A stretch of DNA of 20,346 bases, taken from an uncultured Olsenella sp. (GTDB lineage Bacteria > Actinomycetota > Coriobacteriia > Coriobacteriales > Atopobiaceae). Location: NCBI GenBank assembly GCA_959598545.1, contig CAUGFC010000020.1, positions 1 through 20,346 on the forward strand. The letters are read 5' to 3'. Position numbers and translations under genes: made by a program. Of this stretch, positions 14,169 through 20,346 are shown in pieces. The notes below the pieces were generated by a model that was given only the letters and a program-made list of their open reading frames with translations, did not search any database and was not told where the DNA came from. The stretch's first letter is position 1. Each line of letters opens with the position of its first letter.

Positions 14169-16643
14169 CTACTCGACCTCCCGGTACGTCTCCTCGGCGA
14201 CCCTCAGCTCCTCGAGGCCGTCCTTGTCCAGCAGGACCTCTCTCGGCTTTGAGCCGTTGGCGGGCCCGACGACGCCCTTCGTCTCGAGCATGTCCATGAT
14301 GCGGCCGGCGCGGGCGTACCCGACGGAGAGCGCTCGCTGCAGGCCCGAGGTCGAGCCGAGCTGGGAGTCCACGACGATGCGCGCGGCCTCCCAGATCAGC
14401 GGGTCGTCGTCGGAGCGCGCGCCGCCCTCGGCGCCGCCGGGCGAGTTGGGTACCACGGCCGTGAGGATGTCCTCGTGGTAGTCGGCAACGACCTGCTCGC
14501 GTATGAACGCGACGGTCTTCTCGATCTCCTCGTCCGAGACCCAGCATCCCTGGGCGCGCCTCGGCTTCTTGCCGCGGAGCTTGACGAGCATGTCGCCCTT
14601 GCCGAGGAGCTGCTCGGCGCCCTTCTGGTCCAGGATGATGCGCGAGTTGATGGAGTTGTCGACGGAGAGCGCCACGCGGTTGTCGATGTTGGCGCGGATC
14701 AGGCCGGTGACGACGTCGGCGGAGGGTCGCTGCGTGGCGACGATGAGGTGGATGCCCGCGGCTCGGCCGAGCTGCGCGATGCGCACGATCGACGACTCGA
14801 CGTCCTTGCCGGCGACCATCATGAGGTCGGCGAGCTCGTCGATGACGATGACGAAGTACGGCATGTGCTTCGGCGGGTTCTCCATGTCCGCGTACTTGTC
14901 GCCGTCGACGTTCTTGTTGAAGGTCTTGATGTCGCGCACCTTGTAGTGCTCGAAGACCTTGAGGCGGCGCTCCATCTCAGTGACGCCCCACTGCAGGGCG
15001 CTCGCGGCCTGGCGGGGCTCGGTGACGACCGGCACGTAGAGGTGCGGAAGCCCCGCGTAGCCCGTGAACTCGACGCGCTTGGGGTCGACCATGATGAGGC
15101 GCACCTGCTCTGGGGTGGCGCGCATGAGCATGGACATGATGATGGCGTTGAGCAGCACGGACTTGCCCGAGCCGGTGGTGCCCGCCACGAGCAGGTGGGG
15201 CAGGCCGGCGAGGTCGACGACGATGGGGCGTCCCTCGGAGTCCCGGCCGAAGGCGCAGTCGAGCGGACCGCCCGTGGCATAGGGCAGCACGTCGGAGAGG
15301 AACACCGGCTGGGGCTTCTCGTTGGGAATCTCGATGCCGACGAGCGAGGTGCCCGGGATCGGGGCGAAGATGCGCACCGACTTTGCGGCGAGCGAGAGGG
15401 CGATGTCGTCCTCGAGGTTCACGATCTTGCTCACGCGCTCGCCCTCGCCCATGGAGATCTTGAACGTGGTGACCGAGGGACCGGCGATCCAGCCGGCAAC
15501 GCGAGAGGTGAGGCCGAACTCCTCGAGCGTCCCCTGGAGGCGCTCTGCGGTTGCCCTGAGCTCGGCGTCCCCGGTAAACGAGGTCCCGGCGTCGGGGTTC
15601 TCGCGCAGGATGGAGAGCGGCGGGAGCTGATAGGTCTCGTCGCCGTCGCCCGGGCGGCTGAGCGTGGCGGGCGGCTCCTTCGGGGCGGCCTTCTGGTCCT
15701 TCCTGGCCCTACCCTTCCCCTTCTTGGCGGCGGCGCCGAGAAACGCGGGCACCGCGGAGGCGTCCGAGGCGGCCTCCGCGGGCGCCTCGGGGGCCGCGGC
15801 ATGCTCGAGGACGGCGGTCGGCGCGGGGTCCTGGACCGGGTCGAGAAGGGCGGCGCGCCCCTGGGCTCGGCCGCGCCCGCCGCGCTTGAGGACCGTCGTC
15901 TTCCTGTTGCCGATGAAGGTGGTCGCCCCCTCCTCGGCCGCGGGGGCGTCGAAGAGCGACTGGGCGGGGGCGGCGACGAGGTCCTCGTCGGCGGCCGCAT
16001 CGATGATCTCGCGCTCGCGACGCTCGCGGACGCGCTGGTCGTGGGCCGCCGCGGCCGCGGAGAGGCGCTCGCGGGCGCGCGAGACGGCGCCGGACACGGA
16101 GAAGCCGCACACGACGACGCCGGCGAGGATCACGCCGACGAGCAGGATGTTGCCGACGACCGTGCCCAGGAGCGTGAGCAGCACCCACGCGAGGGCGCCG
16201 CCGACGTAGCCGCCCGTCGCACGGGCGATGTCGGGGTCGAAGACGGACTCGGGGCTCGCTGCGGCGCCGGGGGCGTTGAGCGAGACCATGGCGAGGACGG
16301 CGATGACGACGAGGCCCAGGCCGAGCGCTATGCGCCCGGGCAGCCCCTGCTCGCCGTCGACGAAGAAGGTGCATGCGAAGGCGAGGACGGCGCAGGGGAC
16401 GAGGGCGGCCGCGACGCCGAAGGAGAGCGCGAGGAAGTCACGGACGGCGCTCGTGACGACGGCCGTGGAGGGGACGAGAAGGGCCGCGAGCAGGGCGCAG
16501 GCAACGACGACGAGAACGATGCCGACGATGTCGCCGCGCACGGTGCCGACGAGCACGCCTGAGCCCGCGCGCGTCCCCACGGAGCGGGAGCGAGACTTGG
16601 AGCTGCCCTTTTTTGCTGCGTTTGAGGCGCGGTTTGCGGGCAT
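14169..16643 (-). CDS. ftsK: DNA translocase FtsK/SpoIIIE
   Basis: Septal motor that pumps chromosomal DNA during division. It has 824 residues. After a basic N-terminus come four or five transmembrane helices (about 37-58, 66-92, 103-123, 146-180), then a variable Ala/Pro/charged linker (about 185-335), the alpha domain, and the RecA-like beta motor: Walker A GTTGSGKS (488-495), the MVDPKRVEF segment (518-526) and Walker B VIVIDELADL (598-607). The C-terminal gamma winged helix (about 745-824) includes LQRALSVGYARAGRIMDMLE, which reads polarity sequences in the family. The stretch LRGKKPRRAQG (689-699) is more basic than the PPG-S/T-P form common elsewhere. The ATG at 16643 has GGAGGT 7 bp upstream, inside the end of rnj. 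Confidence 0.98.
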   Translation of the reverse strand: MPANRASNAAKKGSSKSRSRSVGTRAGSGVLVGTVRGDIVGIVLVVVACALLAALLVPSTAVVTSAVRDFLALSFGVAAALVPCAVLAFACTFFVDGEQGLPGRIALGLGLVVIAVLAMVSLNAPGAAASPESVFDPDIARATGGYVGGALAWVLLTLLGTVVGNILLVGVILAGVVVCGFSVSGAVSRARERLSAAAAAHDQRVRERREREIIDAAADEDLVAAPAQSLFDAPAAEEGATTFIGNRKTTVLKRGGRGRAQGRAALLDPVQDPAPTAVLEHAAAPEAPAEAASDASAVPAFLGAAAKKGKGRARKDQKAAPKEPPATLSRPGDGDETYQLPPLSILRENPDAGTSFTGDAELRATAERLQGTLEEFGLTSRVAGWIAGPSVTTFKISMGEGERVSKIVNLEDDIALSLAAKSVRIFAPIPGTSLVGIEIPNEKPQPVFLSDVLPYATGGPLDCAFGRDSEGRPIVVDLAGLPHLLVAGTTGSGKSVLLNAIIMSMLMRATPEQVRLIMVDPKRVEFTGYAGLPHLYVPVVTEPRQAASALQWGVTEMERRLKVFEHYKVRDIKTFNKNVDGDKYADMENPPKHMPYFVIVIDELADLMMVAGKDVESSIVRIAQLGRAAGIHLIVATQRPSADVVTGLIRANIDNRVALSVDNSINSRIILDQKGAEQLLGKGDMLVKLRGKKPRRAQGCWVSDEEIEKTVAFIREQVVADYHEDILTAVVPNSPGGAEGGARSDDDPLIWEAARIVVDSQLGSTSGLQRALSVGYARAGRIMDMLETKGVVGPANGSKPREVLLDKDGLEELRVAEETYREVE

Positions 16644-16646
16644 GCG

Positions 16647-18311
16647 CTAGACCTCCATGACGACCGGGATGATCATCGGCCGCGTGTGCGTCTTGTTCCA
16701 GAGAAGGTTGGAGAGAGAGTTGCGGACGCCGCGCCTGAGGGCGTCGACGCTCGCCCCGTCACCGGCCATGAGCTTGGTGACCTGGGAGCGGACAGCCTCG
16801 CGCCCCTCGGAGGCGAGCAGACCCTCCGCCGAGGAGGAGAGGCCGCGCCCGAGCACCTCGACGGCGCTGACGGAGCCGCCGCGCTTGGAGACGACGACAC
16901 TGGCGGTGATGACGCCGTCCGCGCCGAGCTTCTGGCGGTCGCGCAGGACGACGGGGTTGGCCTCGGTGACGGTCCCGCCGTCGACGTAGACGACGCCTGA
17001 CTCGACGGCGCGGCCGCGACGGACCTTGTGCTTGGCCATCTCGAGCGAGTCACCGTTGTCGAGCACGAAGACGTGGCTTGCGGGCACGCCCATCTGGACG
17101 CCGAGCTCGGCGTGGGCGCGCAGGTGCTGGGCCTCGCCGTGGACCGGCATGAAGTAGCGCGGGCGCGCCATGGCGAGCATGAGCTTGAGCTCCTCCTGGC
17201 TGGCGTGGCCAGAGACGTGCACCGTGCCCTTCGACTTGTCATAGATCTCGCAGCCGATCTTGGAGAGCTCGTTGATGATCGACTGGACGCTCTTCTCGTT
17301 GCCGGGGATGGGCGTGGAGGAGATGATCACGGTGTCGGACTCGTGGATGGAGAGCGACTTGTGCTCGCCGGTGGCCATGCGCGCGAGGGCGGAGAGCGGC
17401 TCGCCCTGGCTGCCGGTGCACAGCACCACGACCTTCTCGTCCGGGATGCGGTCGACGTCGTAGGCGTCGATGATGTCGTCCTCGGCGATCCTGAGGTAGC
17501 CGAGCTCGCGCGCGACCCGGGTGTTGGTGAGCATCGAGCGGCCCGTGACGACGACCTTGCGGCCGACGGCCACCGAGGCGTCGCAGATCTGCTGGAGGCG
17601 GTGGATGTGGCTCGAGAACGCGGCTACGAAGACGCGACCCTTGGCGTTCTTGATGACGTGACGCAGGTCGCGGCCCACCGCGGCCTCGGAGGGCGTGAAG
17701 CCCGGCCTAGTGGCGTTGGTCGAGTCCGAGAGCAGCAGGTCGACGCCCGAGGCTCCGAACTTGTTGATGGCATGGAAGTTGGGGCGGCGCCCGTCGATCG
17801 GCGTCTGGTCGAACTTGAAGTCGCCCGTGTGCATCACCGTGCCGGCGGGCGTGGACATGAAGATGCCGAACGCCGCGGGGATGGAGTGCGTCATCGAGAA
17901 GAACGTGATCGTGAACGCGCCGAGCGTGATCGTGGTGCCGTCGCTCACCTCGCGCGTCTTGGGGTTCTTGATGTTGTGCTCGTCGAACTTGCCCTGGATG
18001 ATGCCCAGGGTGAGCTTGCTCGAGTAGATGGGGACCTTGCGGGTAAGGTCGGCGAGGAGGTACGGCAGGGCGCCGGTGTGGTCCTCGTGACCGTGCGTGA
18101 TGATGATGCCGCGGAGCTTGTCCTCGTTCTCGAGCACGTAGGTGTAGTCGGGAAGGATGAGGTCGATGCCGGGCTGGGCCTCGTCGGGAAACATGAGTCC
18201 GGCGTCGACGAGGACCATGTCGTCTCCGTACTCGAAGGCGGTCATGTTCTTGCCGATGCCGTCCAAGCCTCCCAGCGGGATGATCTTGAGCGCGATGTCT
18301 TTCTTGGGCAT
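16647..18311 (-). CDS. rnj: Ribonuclease J
   Basis: 5'-to-3' exo- and endoribonuclease of the metallo-beta-lactamase/beta-CASP family. It has 554 residues, the usual length. The zinc-binding HGHEDH motif is at 73-78; later metal-ligand regions are MTHSIPA (140-146) and HTGDFKFD (161-168). The beta-CASP part includes DSTNATRPGFTPSE, and GHASQEELKLML and MPVHGEAQHLRAHA follow before the C-terminal domain. The ATG at 18311 has AAAGGA about 11 bp upstream, slightly distant. Only one RNase J is present in the window, so the J1/J2 assignment is open; by neighbourhood (before ftsK) it sits in the Bacillus rnjB position. A promoter is predicted at 18386-18413. Confidence 0.98.
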   Translation of the reverse strand: MPKKDIALKIIPLGGLDGIGKNMTAFEYGDDMVLVDAGLMFPDEAQPGIDLILPDYTYVLENEDKLRGIIITHGHEDHTGALPYLLADLTRKVPIYSSKLTLGIIQGKFDEHNIKNPKTREVSDGTTITLGAFTITFFSMTHSIPAAFGIFMSTPAGTVMHTGDFKFDQTPIDGRRPNFHAINKFGASGVDLLLSDSTNATRPGFTPSEAAVGRDLRHVIKNAKGRVFVAAFSSHIHRLQQICDASVAVGRKVVVTGRSMLTNTRVARELGYLRIAEDDIIDAYDVDRIPDEKVVVLCTGSQGEPLSALARMATGEHKSLSIHESDTVIISSTPIPGNEKSVQSIINELSKIGCEIYDKSKGTVHVSGHASQEELKLMLAMARPRYFMPVHGEAQHLRAHAELGVQMGVPASHVFVLDNGDSLEMAKHKVRRGRAVESGVVYVDGGTVTEANPVVLRDRQKLGADGVITASVVVSKRGGSVSAVEVLGRGLSSSAEGLLASEGREAVRSQVTKLMAGDGASVDALRRGVRNSLSNLLWNKTHTRPMIIPVVMEV

Positions 18312-18385
18312 TCCGGGGTGGATCCTTTCGTCAGCTTCTGGCTATGTCAGACGGCCCGTGGCCGTGCCAATTCGCATATGGTTCG

Positions 18386-18413
18386 ATTGTAAACGAGAAG
18401 CACGTCATCCCAA
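18386..18413 (-). promoter_or_regulatory. Predicted promoter of rnj-ftsK-rodZ-yajQ-rimO-pgsA-cinA
   Basis: The minus strand has -35 TTGGGA (18408-18413, 4/6 match), 16 bp, and -10 TACAAT (18386-18391, 5/6 match), about 75 bp upstream of the rnj ATG. It is the best match in the intergenic region and lies directly downstream of a tandem repeat (18416-18435). Confidence 0.5.
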
Positions 18414-18415
18414 GA

Positions 18416-18435
18416 GGTTCCACGATGGTTCCACG
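18416..18435 (-). repeat. Tandem 9-bp direct repeat upstream of the rnj -35
   Basis: CGTGGAACC occurs twice on the minus strand, at 18427-18435 and 18416-18424, separated by AT. The repeat period is 11 bp, close to one helical turn, and the array ends 2 bp before the predicted -35 element. This is the arrangement expected for a protein that binds one DNA face as an activator or repressor. The two copies are seen directly; the regulatory role is inferred. Confidence 0.5.
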
Positions 18436-18503
18436 GGAGCACGAGGCCCGAGAGGAGCCCGTGGCCCAACCCTTCAGGTAAGCGCCCCAGCCGACCGACG
18501 CAA

Positions 18504-18569
18504 GGACGCCCCGGTGTTCCGAAAGGAAGTTCCGCGAAGCGCACTTCCTGGAGGAACACCGGGGCGTCC
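18504..18569 (-). terminator. Very long hairpin after pnp, probable terminator or RNA-stability element
   Basis: Two 17-nt arms, GGACGCCCCGGTGTTCC at 18504-18520 and its exact reverse complement at 18553-18569, enclose a second stem (GGAAGT 18525-18530 with ACTTCC 18543-18548) and a third (CGC 18533-18535 with GCG 18539-18541) capped by a GAA triloop. It begins about 30 bp after the pnp stop. The flank on the minus strand is TTGCGTCGG rather than a T-run, so termination would not be of the classic U-tract type. Confidence 0.65.
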
Positions 18570-18598
18570 ATCAGCTCACGTCGGAGGTTGACGTCGCG

Positions 18599-20346
<1,748 letters not shown>

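Larger units (their letters stand above)
18312..18598. other. pnp-rnj intergenic region
   Basis: This 287-bp gap holds, in transcription order, the long hairpin (18504-18569), an unassigned stretch (18436-18503), the tandem repeat (18416-18435), the predicted rnj promoter (18386-18413) and the rnj leader of about 70 nt with its ribosome binding site near 18323-18329. A 74-codon minus-strand frame from 18571 to 18347 begins in the hairpin arm and runs into the promoter; I regard it as chance. Confidence 0.55.

Noticed and set aside
11900..14299. Plus-strand open frame of 799 codons across rodZ, yajQ and rimO
   Set aside because: It lies opposite three clearly identified genes and has no recognisable domain; GC-rich codon bias of the minus strand keeps this frame open.
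14475..16562. Plus-strand open frame of 695 codons across ftsK
   Set aside because: Shadow of ftsK; composition is dominated by Gly, Glu, Asp, Val and Arg with no motif.
18504..18569. Palindrome as a transposon end or phage attachment site
   Set aside because: No transposase, integrase, target duplication or tRNA gene is nearby, and the position after pnp fits a transcript-end element better.
18347..18571. Possible 74-residue minus-strand small protein after pnp
   Set aside because: Its start lies in the hairpin arm, no ribosome binding site is convincing, and it runs over the repeats and the rnj promoter.

Overview
The window is about two thirds G+C and is packed almost entirely with housekeeping genes. 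It looks like chromosomal DNA from a high-GC actinobacterium, most likely of the Coriobacteriia (Olsenella/Atopobium/Collinsella type). The grounds are the GC content, the protein styles, RNase J and RNase Y occurring together, and a SpoVS homologue in what is probably a non-sporulating lineage. The placement is an inference; no rRNA or other direct taxonomic marker is present.

Layout. Positions 1-633 hold the 3' end of a plus-strand membrane acyltransferase gene (HGSNAT_cat/DUF1624 type). Everything else, 630-20346, is fifteen minus-strand genes. In transcription order (right to left) they are pnp (5' end outside the window), rnj, ftsK/spoIIIE, rodZ, yajQ, rimO, pgsA, cinA/pncC, recA, recX, rny, an unnamed GHKL ATPase, spoVS, miaB, miaA and hflX. 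Four transcription units are likely: (i) pnp, ending at a very long hairpin at 18504-18569; (ii) rnj-ftsK-rodZ-yajQ-rimO-pgsA-cinA, with gaps of 39 bp or less; (iii) recA-recX, behind a promoter that contains an SOS box; (iv) rny-ATPase from a promoter about 180 nt upstream, and then spoVS-miaB-miaA-hflX from its own promoter. Many junctions are start/stop overlaps (TGATG, GTGA, TAGTG) or gaps of 1-4 bp, which suggests translational coupling.

Function. Three ribonucleases of the Gram-positive type (PNPase, RNase J, RNase Y) lie within 15 kb, mixed with tRNA and ribosome modification (MiaA, MiaB, RimO), ribosome-associated GTPase HflX, recombination (RecA, RecX), chromosome translocation (FtsK), cell shape (RodZ) and phospholipid synthesis (PgsA). 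From memory, the order closely follows the Bacillus/Clostridium arrangement pnp...rnjB-spoIIIE...rodZ-(rimO)-pgsA-cinA-recA-rny-ymdB-spoVS-miaB-mutS-mutL-miaA-hfq-hflX. Here ymdB, mutS, mutL and hfq are absent.

The one protein I cannot name sits in the ymdB position, between rny and spoVS. It is a 362-residue GHKL ATPase whose nucleotide-binding motifs resemble MutL and which has a possible helix-turn-helix. It is the best candidate for something undescribed. Other points of interest are the pnp-rnj hairpin, tandem repeats one helical turn apart upstream of the rnj promoter, a palindrome in the spacer of the spoVS promoter, and the long rny leader. I found no mobile elements, CRISPR arrays, tRNA or rRNA genes.
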